From contig NZ_CP139447.1 in the NCBI RefSeq assembly GCF_047121295.1, forward strand, positions 7,378,001 to 7,442,000: DNA of 64,000 bases, given 5' to 3'. The translations under genes and the position numbers were made by a program. Source of the DNA: Longispora sp047121295. Lineage in GTDB: Bacteria > Actinomycetota > Actinomycetes > Mycobacteriales > Micromonosporaceae. The notes beneath the pieces are model-generated. The model was not told the DNA's origin, ran no database searches, and saw only the letters and a list, made by a program, of their open reading frames with translations. This document shows positions 53,354 through 62,030 of this stretch, piece after piece; positions within the stretch are counted from its first letter, which is position 1, and every line of letters begins with the position of its first letter.

Positions 53354-53721
53354 ATTTCCCGGTCCCCCCTTGTGGTGTCCCCCCTCATGGCCCGGTACCC
53401 CGTGTCCGAACCACCCAACCCTCACCCGGCGCGACCTGTGGTCAGCGAACCCCCTCGTTGACGCACCTTCCAAGCCGTGTGAACAAGTCTGCCCTGCGCG
53501 ATCATCATCCTCCGTGATTGACCGATTACGCAATGTGTTGGACGGAAAAACGGACAGTAATTTTCTCCTGACACATCGGAGTGGCCTGCGCGCATCCGGG
53601 GCGGGGAAGTGTCAACCTTCGCGGTAGACGCAACCTTCCGTGCGCTCATCACGTCTCTTGACACGTCAGGTCGGACCCTCGCGGGTGCCGGCCATATCGG
53701 CGCGTCACGTACTCTGAGGCG
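53354..53721. other. Divergent intergenic region whiB4 / ponA2
   Basis: 368 bp without a gene. An AT-richer patch lies at 53515-53570, unusual here and likely promoter DNA. CAACCTTC is repeated at 53613 and 53631. TTGACA occurs at 53658-53663, and TACTCT at 53710-53715 ends 6 nt before the GTG of the PBP gene, so a leaderless start is possible. No convincing Crp or WhiB site could be assigned. Confidence 0.5.
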
Positions 53722-56226
53722 GTGCACTGGATGCGAGACCGCGATCGAACCCTGCTCTCCAACGCCGCTTCGCTGCTGGTCTGCGGCATCCTCGCCGGCG
53801 TAGTGGTCGCCGCCGCGGCGTTCCCCGCCGTGGCCGTCTCCGGGCTCGCCGCGAAGTCGGGCGCCGAGGCGTTCGAGAACCTGCCGAGCGAGCTGAAGAC
53901 CCCGCCCGCGCCGCAGATCACCTACATCAACGCCAGCGACGGCAAGACCCCGCTCGCGATGCTCTACGACGAGAACCGGCGGGACATCCCGCTGACGGCC
54001 GTCGCCGACATCATGCAGAAGGCCATGGTCGCGGCCGAGGACACCCGGTTCTACGAGCACAAGGGCGTCGACCCCAAGGGCGTCGTCCGGGCGTTCGTCG
54101 CGAACGGCAGCGACAGCGGCGGCGGTGACACCCAGGGCGCGTCGACCCTGACGATGCAGTACGTGCGGCAGTCGTTGCAGTACAACGCGACCACGCCCCA
54201 GGAGGTGCTGGCCGCGACGGTGCAGACCCCGGCCCGCAAGCTCAAGGAGATGCGGTACGCGCTGGCGCTGGAGAAGAAGCTCACCAAGGCCCAGATCCTC
54301 GAGCGCTACCTGAACATCTCCTACTTCGGCCACCAGGCCTACGGCATCCACTCCGCGGCGCAGGTCTACTTCAACAAGACGCCCGACAAGCTGACCCTCG
54401 CCGAGGCGTCGCTGATCGCCGGCCTGGTGAAGTCCCCCAGCGAGTACGACCCGACGCTGAAGAACGGCAAGCAGCTCGCCCTCGACCGGCGCACCTACGT
54501 GCTGGAGCAGATGGTCAAGCTGAAGATGGTCAGCCGGGCCGAGGCCGACGAGGCCCTGAATACCCCGATGAACATCACCCCGCACGACCTGCCCAACGGC
54601 TGCGTCAACATCCAGCCCAACAACGCGGGCTTCTTCTGCGACTTCCTCGTCTCGTGGTGGAAGGAGCAGCCGGCGTTCGGCGGCAGCCCGGGCGAGCGCG
54701 AGGACCGGCTCAAGCGCGGCGGCTACACCATCACCAGCTCGCTCGACCTGGGCCTGCAGAACACGATGGTCGCCAACCTGAACGACCAGATCTCCAACCG
54801 CAACTCGATCGCGATCACCTCCGCCGCCATCGAGCCGGGCACCGGCCGGGTGCAGGGCATGGTGGCGAACCGGAACTACAGCCTGGACCAGAGCGGCAAC
54901 GGCAACAGCACGGATCCGGCGAAGCAGGGCAAGAAGGGCACCTGGCCGAACACGACGAACCCGCTGGTCAGCGGGGGCGGCGACATCACCGGGTACCAGG
55001 CGGGCTCGACCTTCAAGATCTTCACCCTGGTCGCGGCGCTCGACGCGGGCTACCCGCTGGCGTACACGATCAACGCGAAGAGCCCCTACACCTCGACGAA
55101 GTACTACACCGGTTCGACCCGGGAGGCCGGCGACCCGTCCTGCGACTTCGACCCGGCCGCCGGGATGTGGCGGTACTGCCCGAAGAACGAGAACCCGGGC
55201 TGGATGAACGGCAACCGGTCGATGTGGACGGGTTTCGGCCGTTCCGTCAACACGTTCTTCGTCCCGCTCGAGGAGAAGGTCGGCGCCTCCAAGGTGGTCA
55301 AGGCCGCCCAGGACGCCGGCATCAAGTTCCGCGCCCCGGCCGAGGCCGCCAAGGCCGCCAACCCGGCGGACGCCGACACGTGGGGCTCCTTCACCCTGGG
55401 CGTCACGGCCACGACGCCCCTCGACCTGGCCAACGCCTACGCGACCCTCGCGGCGGGCGGCAACCGGTGCGAGCCCACCCCGGTGATCGAGATCAAGGAC
55501 CTCGCCGGCAACAAGGTCGACGGCGCCGACCCCAAGTGCGCCCAGACGATCCGCCCCGAGGTCGCCAACGCCGCCATCGACGCCGCCCGGTGCCCGCTCG
55601 ACGACCAGTCGGCCGGCCACAAGTGCGACGGGGCCACGGCGAACGGCTTCCACAACACCGTCGGCCGCCCGGTGGCCGGCAAGACCGGTACCTCGGACGA
55701 GTCCTCGTCCGTGGTCGTCGCGACCACCCCGCAGCTCAGCATGGCCGCGATCGCGTCCGACCCGGACAACCCGCAGCGCGGGGCGACCAACATGCACAGC
55801 CAGGTCAACAACCTTGTCTCCAAGTCACTCCGCGACGGGCTCAGGGGCAAAGAGGTGAAGAACTTCACCCCGCCCACCCAGCTGATGGCGTACGGCGACC
55901 AGAAGCCGGTCCCGTCCGTGAAGTGCCAGTCCGTGGTCGCCGCGACGTCCGCGCTCAAGCGGGCCGGGTTCGACGTCGAGGTCAGCTCCGCGAAGGTTCC
56001 GTCCTCGTGCCCCGAGGGCACGGTCGCCGAGAGCAGCCCCGAGGGCCAGGCCCCGAAGGGCTCGACGATCACCCTGACGCTCAGCAACGGCAAGGCCTCC
56101 GCCAGCGCGACCCCGGCTACCAACAACGGTGGCGGCGGGGGCGGCGGTAACGGTGGCGGCGGAGGTGGGGGCGGCGGCGGAGTCCCGTTCCCGCCCATCC
56201 CGAACTGGCCACCGAACAGGCGCTAG
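53722..56226 (+). CDS. Bifunctional penicillin-binding protein PonA2-type with PASTA domain
   Basis: An 834-aa class A PBP. One N-terminal transmembrane helix (SLLVCGILAGVVVAAAAFPAV). The GT51 glycosyltransferase domain holds catalytic Glu in AAEDTRFYEHKGVDPKG near residue 105, and GASTLTMQYVRQ near residue 139. The transpeptidase domain has SxxK in GSTFKIFTL near residue 428, SVN in GFGRSVNTFFV near 509 and KTG in GKTGTSDESS near 653. A PASTA-like domain occupies about residues 735-795 and the end is a poly-Gly tail plus PFPPIPNWPPNRR. It polymerises and cross-links peptidoglycan outside the membrane. Followed by a terminator. Confidence 0.93.
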   Translation: MHWMRDRDRTLLSNAASLLVCGILAGVVVAAAAFPAVAVSGLAAKSGAEAFENLPSELKTPPAPQITYINASDGKTPLAMLYDENRRDIPLTAVADIMQKAMVAAEDTRFYEHKGVDPKGVVRAFVANGSDSGGGDTQGASTLTMQYVRQSLQYNATTPQEVLAATVQTPARKLKEMRYALALEKKLTKAQILERYLNISYFGHQAYGIHSAAQVYFNKTPDKLTLAEASLIAGLVKSPSEYDPTLKNGKQLALDRRTYVLEQMVKLKMVSRAEADEALNTPMNITPHDLPNGCVNIQPNNAGFFCDFLVSWWKEQPAFGGSPGEREDRLKRGGYTITSSLDLGLQNTMVANLNDQISNRNSIAITSAAIEPGTGRVQGMVANRNYSLDQSGNGNSTDPAKQGKKGTWPNTTNPLVSGGGDITGYQAGSTFKIFTLVAALDAGYPLAYTINAKSPYTSTKYYTGSTREAGDPSCDFDPAAGMWRYCPKNENPGWMNGNRSMWTGFGRSVNTFFVPLEEKVGASKVVKAAQDAGIKFRAPAEAAKAANPADADTWGSFTLGVTATTPLDLANAYATLAAGGNRCEPTPVIEIKDLAGNKVDGADPKCAQTIRPEVANAAIDAARCPLDDQSAGHKCDGATANGFHNTVGRPVAGKTGTSDESSSVVVATTPQLSMAAIASDPDNPQRGATNMHSQVNNLVSKSLRDGLRGKEVKNFTPPTQLMAYGDQKPVPSVKCQSVVAATSALKRAGFDVEVSSAKVPSSCPEGTVAESSPEGQAPKGSTITLTLSNGKASASATPATNNGGGGGGGNGGGGGGGGGGVPFPPIPNWPPNRR

Positions 56227-56231
56227 CAAGA

Positions 56232-56259
56232 AGGGGCACCCCGATCCCGGGGTGCCCCT
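56232..56259 (+). terminator. Terminator after the PBP gene
   Basis: AGGGGCACCCCG (56232-56243) and CGGGGTGCCCCT (56248-56259) form a perfect 12-bp stem with a 4-nt loop, in the gap before the convergent yqeY gene. Confidence 0.9.
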
Positions 56260-56277
56260 CTTCGTTGTCCAGCCGGT

Positions 56278-56730
56278 CTAGCCGAGCTGCTTGCGGACCT
56301 CGGCCGCTACGCGTCCACCCTCGGCGCGCCCGGCGACCGCCGCCTGCGCGGCCTTCATCGCCATGCCGAGCGCCTTCGGCCCCTCGAAGCCGCCGGCGGC
56401 GAGCGCCCCGGCCACCAGCTCCGCCAGCTCCTCGTCGGTCAGGGGCGTCGGCAGGTACGCGTCCAGGATCGCCTCCTCGGCCCGCTCCTTGGCCGCCAGC
56501 TCGTCCCGCCCCGCGTCCGCGAACGCCACCGCCGACTCGCGCCGCTTCTTGGCCTCCTTGGCCACGACGGACAGCACCTCGTCGTCACTCAGCTCACGGG
56601 CGGCCTTGCCCGCCACCTCCGCGCTCTTGACGGCGGTCAGCACCATCTTGAGCGTCGAGGTCGTGAGCGCGTCACGGGCCATCATCGCGGTACGCATATC
56701 GGTTTCGAGCCGGTCCTTGAGAGTCGCCAT
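56278..56730 (-). CDS. YqeY/GatB-related protein
   Basis: A 150-aa helical protein of the YqeY family (Aim41-like), related to the C-terminal tRNA-binding domain of GatB. MATLKDRLETDMRTAMMARD begins the family pattern; RESAVAFADAGRDELAAKE near residues 64-82 and the C-terminal GMAMKAAQAAVAGRAEGGRV near 121-140 complete it. Length is normal (about 150). It may bind tRNA or assist amidotransferase; its exact role is undefined in bacteria. Convergent with the PBP gene and divergent from the phosphoesterase gene, only 24 bp away. Confidence 0.9.
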   Translation of the reverse strand: MATLKDRLETDMRTAMMARDALTTSTLKMVLTAVKSAEVAGKAARELSDDEVLSVVAKEAKKRRESAVAFADAGRDELAAKERAEEAILDAYLPTPLTDEELAELVAGALAAGGFEGPKALGMAMKAAQAAVAGRAEGGRVAAEVRKQLG

Positions 56731-56754
56731 ACCGGGAAAACTACGCTAGGGGGC

Positions 56755-57654
56755 ATGCGGACACGCAATGTAATTCGGTTGGCCGGTGCGGTCGGGGTTG
56801 TCGGGGCGGCCTGTGTGGCCTACGGCACACTCGTGGAGCGGACCCGCTACACGCTGAGACGGGTCGACGTACCGGTGCTGGCCGCCGACGCCGAACCCCT
56901 CCGGGTACTGCACGTCACCGACCTGCACATGACCCCCAACCAGCGCGGCAAGCAGGAGTGGGTGGCGGCGCTCGCGGCGCTGGACCCCGACCTGGTCCTG
57001 CTCACCGGCGACAACATGGCCCACCCGGAGTCCCTCGCCGGGGTGCTCCGCGCGGTCGAGCCACTGCTGGACTTCCCCGGCGCGTTCGTGTTCGGCTCGA
57101 ACGACTATCTGGGGCCGGTACCCAAAAATCCTTTCATGTATTTCAACCCGAACCGGGTGTACAAGCAGGGCGTGCCACTGCCCAGCGAGGAGCTGCGGGC
57201 CGCGCTGACCTCGGCGGGCTGGGCGGACCTGAACAACGCGAAGGCGACCGTGAAGGCCGGCGGCCACCGCATCGACTTCGCGGGCGTCGACGACCCGCAC
57301 GTCGACCGCGACGACTACGACGCGGTCGCCGGCCCCGTGGACCCGACCGCCGACATCAGGATCGGCGTCACGCACTCCCCGGCGTCGCGGGTCCTCAACC
57401 GGATGGTCGCCGACGGCTACGACCTGATGGTCGCCGGCCACACCCACGGCGGCCAGGTGTGCATCCCGGGCATCGGCGCCCTCGTGACGAACTGCGACCT
57501 GCCGCGCTCGATGGCGAAGGGCCTGCACTGGTACTCCCGGGGCGACGACGCCGCGTGGCTGCACGTGTCGGCAGGGCTGGGGACAAACCCCTACACACCC
57601 TTCCGATTCGCCTGCCCGCCGGAGGCCACGGTGCTGACGCTGATCCCCCGGTAA
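56755..57654 (+). CDS. YkuE/YaeI-like metallophosphoesterase
   Basis: A 299-aa calcineurin-like phosphoesterase, in the position of Rv3683. An N-terminal hydrophobic stretch (VIRLAGAVGVVGAACVAYGTL) may anchor it or serve as a signal. Motifs: VLHVTDLHMTP near residue 51, LLTGDNMAHP near residue 83, VFGSNDYLGPVP near residue 110, GVTHSP near 204 and the GHTHGGQVCIPGIG loop near 225. It lacks a lipobox. Relatives act on phospholipid or UDP-diacylglucosamine-type pyrophosphates. Substrate unknown. Confidence 0.9.
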   Translation: MRTRNVIRLAGAVGVVGAACVAYGTLVERTRYTLRRVDVPVLAADAEPLRVLHVTDLHMTPNQRGKQEWVAALAALDPDLVLLTGDNMAHPESLAGVLRAVEPLLDFPGAFVFGSNDYLGPVPKNPFMYFNPNRVYKQGVPLPSEELRAALTSAGWADLNNAKATVKAGGHRIDFAGVDDPHVDRDDYDAVAGPVDPTADIRIGVTHSPASRVLNRMVADGYDLMVAGHTHGGQVCIPGIGALVTNCDLPRSMAKGLHWYSRGDDAAWLHVSAGLGTNPYTPFRFACPPEATVLTLIPR

Positions 57655-57703
57655 CCCGGTTGGCTTGAGGGCGGGGGGCTGCGCTACTATTTGGCGGCAC
57701 GAT

Positions 57704-57777
57704 CGGGGTATGGCGCAGTTTGGTAGCGCGCTACGTTCGGGACGTAGAGGCCGTCGGTTCAAATCCGGCTACCCCGA
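57704..57777 (+). tRNA. tRNA-Pro (anticodon CGG)
   Basis: Acceptor stem CGGGGTA (57704-57710) pairs with TACCCCG (57770-57776), with discriminator A57777. Anticodon stem CTACG/CGTAG encloses loop TTCGGGA with anticodon CGG at 57738-57740. T-arm GTCGG-TTCAAAT-CCGGC is normal. CCA is not encoded. It reads CCG, a common proline codon here. No integrase gene is adjacent. Confidence 0.96.
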
Positions 57778-57783
57778 CAGACA

Positions 57784-57824
57784 GAAAGGCCAGGTCAGAG
57801 AAATCTGACCTGGCCTTTCGTTTT
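57784..57824 (+). terminator. tRNA terminator
   Basis: GAAAGGCCAGGTCAGA (57784-57799) and its perfect complement at 57804-57819 form a 16-bp stem with a GAAA loop, followed by GTTTTCC. Confidence 0.95.
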
Positions 57825-57899
57825 CCCCGAGCACCGTCCCCACTCATGCGGCACGAAAGCGGGATGGTGGGCGGCCGCTGCCGGCCCCAGCCTTGGGGA

Positions 57900-58343
57900 G
57901 TGACCTACAAAGACAGTCCGTCCGGTCCCGCCTATGGCGCGCCGCCCGTGAAGAAGTCCAACAAGACGCTGCTCGTCGTGCTCGCCATCGTCGGCGGGCT
58001 GCTTCTGCTCTGCTGTGTCGGCGGCGTCATCGCCGTGGTCGTCGGCGGCAACGAGGTCAAGAACAAGGTCACCGGCAGTCATCAGGTCAGGTTCGAGGTC
58101 ACCTCGACCGAGGCCGGGAGCGTGTCGGTCACCTATCTCGCGGGTACCACCACGGCCACGCTCACCGACGAGGCGCTGCCGTTCTCCAAGACCGTCACGA
58201 TGAACCAGTCGTTCGGCCTCGTCAGCGTGAACGCCTCGGCCCCTGCCGGGCGGATGAGCTGCAAGGTGTTCGTGGACGGCAAACAGGTCGCCAGCAACGA
58301 GAGCGACCTGATGGTCGACTGCACGGCCACCGTGACGCCGTAG
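57900..58343 (+). CDS. MmpS-like membrane-anchored protein
   Basis: A 147-aa protein, start GTG 57900 (VTYKDSPSGPAYG); in-frame ATGs at 57846 and 57864 are alternatives. After a short cytosolic Pro/Gly region comes a single transmembrane helix (TLLVVLAIVGGLLLLCCVGGVIAVVVG, about 23-49), then a beta-sandwich of about 95 residues. Its strands (VRFEVTSTEAGSVSVTYLAG, then LPFSKTVTMNQ and RMSCKVFVDGK...DCTATV) resemble the C-terminal domain of MmpS proteins, including the Cys pair near 115 and 141. MmpS proteins assist MmpL transporters; no mmpL gene is nearby. Family call by pattern only. Confidence 0.6.
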   Translation: MTYKDSPSGPAYGAPPVKKSNKTLLVVLAIVGGLLLLCCVGGVIAVVVGGNEVKNKVTGSHQVRFEVTSTEAGSVSVTYLAGTTTATLTDEALPFSKTVTMNQSFGLVSVNASAPAGRMSCKVFVDGKQVASNESDLMVDCTATVTP

Positions 58344-58376
58344 TCGGCGGGCGCGACCCCGCGGCGGGTAGCGAGC

Positions 58377-58416
58377 GGCTGTCGGGTTCGCTTCCGTGGA
58401 AGGGAACCCGACAGCC
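58377..58416. terminator. Bidirectional terminator
   Basis: A 13-bp perfect stem, 58377-58389 (GGCTGTCGGGTTC) with 58404-58416, loop 14 nt, lies between the convergent MmpS-like and CsbD-like genes. Confidence 0.85.
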
Positions 58417-58424
58417 CACGAGCG

Positions 58425-58604
58425 CTACTGGAACTTCGCCCTCAGGTCCTCGACCTTTTCCTTGATCGCGTCGCCGGCCTGCTCCAGCTTCCCCTTGGCC
58501 TGGTCGCCGACCCCCTCGGCCCGCAGCTTGTCGTCGCCGGTCAGCTCGCCCAGTTTCTCCTTGGCCTTGCCGACCAGTTCGTCCTTCTTGCCCTCGAAAC
58601 CCAT
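58425..58604 (-). CDS. CsbD-like small stress protein
   Basis: A 59-aa protein from ATG 58604 with AAGGAG upstream. Highly charged and helical, with the CsbD pattern of alternating Lys/Glu and Gly: GKKDELVGKAKEKLGELTGD, KLRAEGVGDQAKGKL, then AGDAIKEKVEDL. CsbD-family proteins are abundant under general stress in many bacteria; the molecular role is not settled. Its gene is isolated by a terminator and is divergent from the efflux transporter gene, with 123 bp between. Confidence 0.88.
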   Translation of the reverse strand: MGFEGKKDELVGKAKEKLGELTGDDKLRAEGVGDQAKGKLEQAGDAIKEKVEDLRAKFQ

Positions 58605-58685
58605 CCCCAGCTCCTTTCCTAGCGTGGCTACGAGTTACCCGGGGCTCCTGTCGACCAAACCCGGGTGTGGGCCAGCCAACAGTGC

Positions 58686-58697
58686 CTGACTGGTCAG
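58686..58697. promoter_or_regulatory. Small palindrome upstream of the efflux gene
   Basis: CTGACTGGTCAG: arms CTGAC (58686-58690) and GTCAG (58693-58697), about 30 bp upstream of the transporter start. Candidate operator; no regulator gene is adjacent. Confidence 0.3.
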
Positions 58698-58727
58698 ATT
58701 CCCAATCCTGAGAGATAGCTTGTCGGG

Positions 58728-59891
58728 GTGCCCCGCCGATACTTCGTGCTGCTCGGATGGCTGTCCGCCTTCGCGCCGCTGTCCATGGACATGTACCTCC
58801 CGGCCCTGCCCGCGCTCGGCCGGGAGTTCGGGGCGCCCGCCGCTGACGTCCAGCTCACGCTCACCGCGTGCCTGATCGGCCTCGCGGTCGGCCAGCTCGT
58901 CGCCGGCCCGCTCAGCGACCGGCTGGGCCGGAAGGTCCCGCTGCTCACCGGCCTCGGCGTGTACGCGCTGGCGTCCCTGGCGTGCGCGTTCGCCCCCAAC
59001 GTCCAGCTGCTGATCGGCATGCGGCTGCTCCAGGGGCTCGCCGGGGCGGCCGGCATCGTGATCGCCCGCGCCATCGTCCGGGACCTCTATGAGGGCGTGA
59101 CCGCCGTCCGGGTGCTCACGACGCTCATGATGATCAACGGGTTGGCGCCGATCCTCGCGCCGCTGATCGGTGGCGAGCTGTTGCGGTTCGGTACCTGGCG
59201 GCTCGCGTTCTTCGTGCTGTCCGCGATCGGGATCGGGCTGCTCGCCGCCACCTGGAAGTTTCCGGAGAGCCTGCCCGCCGAGCGCCGTCGGGCGAGCGCG
59301 GTGGCCAACTTCGGCCTGGTGCTCCGCGACCGGGTGTTCCTCGGCTACACCCTCGCCTGCGCGCTCGCCTTCGCCGCCCTGTTCGGGTACATCTCGGCGT
59401 CGCCGTTCGTCCTGCAGAACGTCTACGGCCTCAGCGCCCAGCAGTTCAGCTACGCCTTCGCGGCCAACGCCCTGACCCTCGTGGTGTTCGGGCAGCTCAA
59501 CGGGATGCTGGTCAAGCGGTTCCGGCCCGTGACCCTGCTGCGGGCCGGGCTGGGCATCACCCTGCTCGGCGGGCTGCTCCTGTTGACGGCCGTCCTCGGC
59601 GGGCTCGGGCTGGGCGTCGTGCTGCCGGCGCTGGCCCTCGTCGTGGGCAGCATGGGCGTCATCTTCCCCAACCTGACCGTGCTCGCGATGGCGGACCACG
59701 GCGCGACGGCGGGCACGGCCTCGGCGGTACTGGGGACCGTGCAGTACATCGTCGGCTCCGCCGCCGTGCCGTTGGTGGGGCTGGCCGGGGACCACACGGC
59801 GCTTCCGATGGCGATCGTGGTGGCCTCGTTGGCGGCGGCGGCGATCGGCGCGTACACCCTGACGCTCCGGCCGAGGGTGTCACCCGCCTAG
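58728..59891 (+). CDS. Bcr/CflA-family multidrug efflux MFS transporter
   Basis: A 387-aa, 12-helix MFS transporter starting at GTG. SMDMYLPALPALGREF near residues 19-34 is the Bcr/CflA family signature (DxYxPA-type, helix 1), and GPLSDRLGRKVPLL near residues 64-77 the MFS loop 2-3 motif. RLLQGLAGAAGIVIARAIVRD near residue 100 is motif B/C. Bcr/CflA proteins export drugs such as bicyclomycin, chloramphenicol or sulfonamides by proton antiport. Its last four bases overlap the convergent lipoprotein gene. Specific substrate unknown. Confidence 0.92.
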   Translation: MPRRYFVLLGWLSAFAPLSMDMYLPALPALGREFGAPAADVQLTLTACLIGLAVGQLVAGPLSDRLGRKVPLLTGLGVYALASLACAFAPNVQLLIGMRLLQGLAGAAGIVIARAIVRDLYEGVTAVRVLTTLMMINGLAPILAPLIGGELLRFGTWRLAFFVLSAIGIGLLAATWKFPESLPAERRRASAVANFGLVLRDRVFLGYTLACALAFAALFGYISASPFVLQNVYGLSAQQFSYAFAANALTLVVFGQLNGMLVKRFRPVTLLRAGLGITLLGGLLLLTAVLGGLGLGVVLPALALVVGSMGVIFPNLTVLAMADHGATAGTASAVLGTVQYIVGSAAVPLVGLAGDHTALPMAIVVASLAAAAIGAYTLTLRPRVSPA

Positions 59892-60658
59892 GGCTTCTTC
59901 GTCGGGGTCGGCGTCGGGGCCGGGGGCAGCGCGGCCAGCTGGAGCGGCGGCCCGGCCGTCACCGGCCCGGGCAGCGGCACGGTCGCCGGCGGCGCGGCGG
60001 CCGCGCCCAGCAGCACCAGGGTGCCCGCGCTGATCCGGGCGCCGGTCAGCACGCCGTCGGTCGCGAAGCAGTACGTCCCCGGGTCGACCGGGGCGGCGAT
60101 CGACGCCGACGTCGACTCGACGGAGAAGCACGAGCCCGGGGCGTCGAACTTCGCCGTCGCCACGGACAGCGCGGCCGACCTGCTGGTCAGCGGCGCGAGC
60201 CAGTCGGTGAACAGGTGCTGGACCCGGACGTCGTACTTCGCCGGGACCGGGGCGGCCAGCTTCACGCAGGTCACCGGGCCGGGGGTGGCGGGGGCGGGGC
60301 TCGCCGTGCCGGGGGCCGGGGCGACCCCGCACTGGTGGACCGCATCCTTCGTGCCGACCATCGAGATGTTGGCCGTGCCGCCCAACGCGCCGTTCGGGAT
60401 GTCGATCCGCCATGTGCCGTCCACGCCCAGCGCCACGTCCACCTTCCGCGCCGGCCCACCCTTCGGCGTGTACGTGTACGACGCCGTGTACCTGTGGTCC
60501 AGCGCCGCCGCGACCAGCCCCGCGAGCTGGGCCCGGGGCTCCTGGGGCGCGACGGACCTGGTGGCGCTCGCGCCCGGCTTCGGGGGTGGGCCGTCCGAGC
60601 ACCCGGTCAGGGGCACGGCGAGGACGCAGAGGGCCAGGAGGGCATGGACAGGACGCAT
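59888..60658 (-). CDS. Secreted lipoprotein of unknown function
   Basis: A 256-aa lipoprotein. I chose ATG 60658, giving signal peptide RPVHALLALCVLAVPLTGC with lipobox LTGC. A linker rich in Pro/Ala/Ser precedes a mature domain with strands (YTASYTYTPKGGPARKVDVA; WRIDIPNGALGGTANISMVG) and several cysteines (HQCG, VTCV, SCFS, YCFAT) that suggest disulfides. It resembles actinobacterial LppX/LprG-like lipoproteins only loosely; I do not assign it. The C-terminus ends TPTPTKKP, which looks cell-wall facing. Divergent from ask. Confidence 0.75.
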   Translation of the reverse strand: MRPVHALLALCVLAVPLTGCSDGPPPKPGASATRSVAPQEPRAQLAGLVAAALDHRYTASYTYTPKGGPARKVDVALGVDGTWRIDIPNGALGGTANISMVGTKDAVHQCGVAPAPGTASPAPATPGPVTCVKLAAPVPAKYDVRVQHLFTDWLAPLTSRSAALSVATAKFDAPGSCFSVESTSASIAAPVDPGTYCFATDGVLTGARISAGTLVLLGAAAAPPATVPLPGPVTAGPPLQLAALPPAPTPTPTKKP

Positions 60659-60762
60659 TCGATGATTGTGCCCGATCCCACAGCCACACTCTGGGACGTC
60701 CTCCGGCAGACGTCTCATCCACCGGTAAGGTGCAGGAAGTACCGCCAGCGTTAAGGAGCATC

Positions 60763-62028
60763 GTGGCACTCGTCGTGCAGAAATATGGTGGCTCCTCGGT
60801 CGGTGACGCCGAGCGCATCAAGCGCGTGGCCGAGCGCATCGTCGCCACGCGCAAGGCCGGCAACGACGTGGTCGTTGTGGTCTCCGCGATGGGCGACACG
60901 ACCGATGAGCTTCTCGACCTCGCCAACCAGGTGAGCCCACTGCCCCCTGGGCGCGAACTGGACATGCTGCTCACCTCGGGTGAACGGATCTCGATGGCCC
61001 TGCTGGCCATGGCGATCCACAACCTGGGGTATGAGGCGCGGTCCTACACCGGCTCCCAGGCCGGCGTGATCACCACGTCCGTGCACGGCAAGGCGCGGAT
61101 CATCGACGTCACGCCGGGCCGGCTGAAGACGGCCGTGGACGAGGGCGCGATCGCGATCGTCGCCGGGTTCCAGGGGGTCTCCCAGGACACCAAGGACATC
61201 ACCACGCTCGGCCGGGGCGGCTCGGACACCACGGCCGTGGCCCTGGCCGCCGCGCTGCACGCCGACGTGTGCGAGATCTACACCGACGTGGACGGCGTGT
61301 TCAGCGCCGACCCACGGATCGTGCCGGACGCCAAGAAGCTCGACACGATCACGTACGAGGAAATGCTCGAGATGGCGGCGACGGGCGCGAAGGTTCTCAT
61401 GCTGCGGTGCGTGGAGTACGCCCGGCGGTTCAACATGCCGATCCACGTCCGTTCGTCTTACACCAACAAGCCCGGGACCATGGTCTCCGGTTCGATGGAG
61501 GATCTTCCCGTGGAGCAGGCACTCATCACCGGCGTCGCGCACGACCGGAGCGAAGCGAAGATCACGATCGTCGGCGCGCCCGACGAGCCGGGCACGTCCG
61601 CTGCCATCTTCCGCGCCGTCGCCGACGCCGAGATGAACATCGACATGATCGTGCAGAACAACTCCACCGAGGGTACTGGGCGCACGGACATCTCCTTCAC
61701 GCTGCCGAAGGAGGACGGGGCCGCCGCGATGGCCGCGCTCCAGCGGGTACAGGAGAAGGTCGGTTTCAAGGGTCTGCTCTTCGACGACCATGTCGGCAAG
61801 GTCTCGCTGGTCGGGGCGGGGATGCGCTCGCACCCGGGCGTGACGGCGATCTTCTGCGAGGCGCTGGCCAGCGCCGGGGTGAACATCGAGATCATCTCGA
61901 CCTCGGAGATCCGGATCTCCGTGGTGTGCCGCGACACGGACCTGGACGCGGCGGTCCGCGCCATCCACGACGCCTTCGAGCTCGGCGGCGACGAAGAGGC
62001 CGTGGTCTACGCCGGCACCGGCCGATAG
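60763..62028 (+). CDS. ask: Aspartate kinase
   Basis: A 421-aa aspartokinase, the first step of lysine, methionine, threonine and diaminopimelate synthesis. GTG 60763 has AAGGAG upstream. KYGGSSVGD near residues 7-15, the active-site region LTSGERISMALLA near residue 70 and GRGGSDTTAVALAAAL near residue 150 define the kinase domain; two C-terminal ACT domains (from about residue 260) give feedback sensitivity. An internal ATG within SGSMEDLPVEQA (near 61495) corresponds to the site from which a separate beta subunit is made in related actinobacteria. Followed at once by asd (2 bp gap). Confidence 0.97.
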   Translation: MALVVQKYGGSSVGDAERIKRVAERIVATRKAGNDVVVVVSAMGDTTDELLDLANQVSPLPPGRELDMLLTSGERISMALLAMAIHNLGYEARSYTGSQAGVITTSVHGKARIIDVTPGRLKTAVDEGAIAIVAGFQGVSQDTKDITTLGRGGSDTTAVALAAALHADVCEIYTDVDGVFSADPRIVPDAKKLDTITYEEMLEMAATGAKVLMLRCVEYARRFNMPIHVRSSYTNKPGTMVSGSMEDLPVEQALITGVAHDRSEAKITIVGAPDEPGTSAAIFRAVADAEMNIDMIVQNNSTEGTGRTDISFTLPKEDGAAAMAALQRVQEKVGFKGLLFDDHVGKVSLVGAGMRSHPGVTAIFCEALASAGVNIEIISTSEIRISVVCRDTDLDAAVRAIHDAFELGGDEEAVVYAGTGR

Positions 62029-62030
62029 CC

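Noticed and set aside
57704..57777. tRNA-Pro as integration site of a mobile element
   Set aside because: No integrase, no repeated tRNA 3' end and only ordinary chromosomal genes on both sides.
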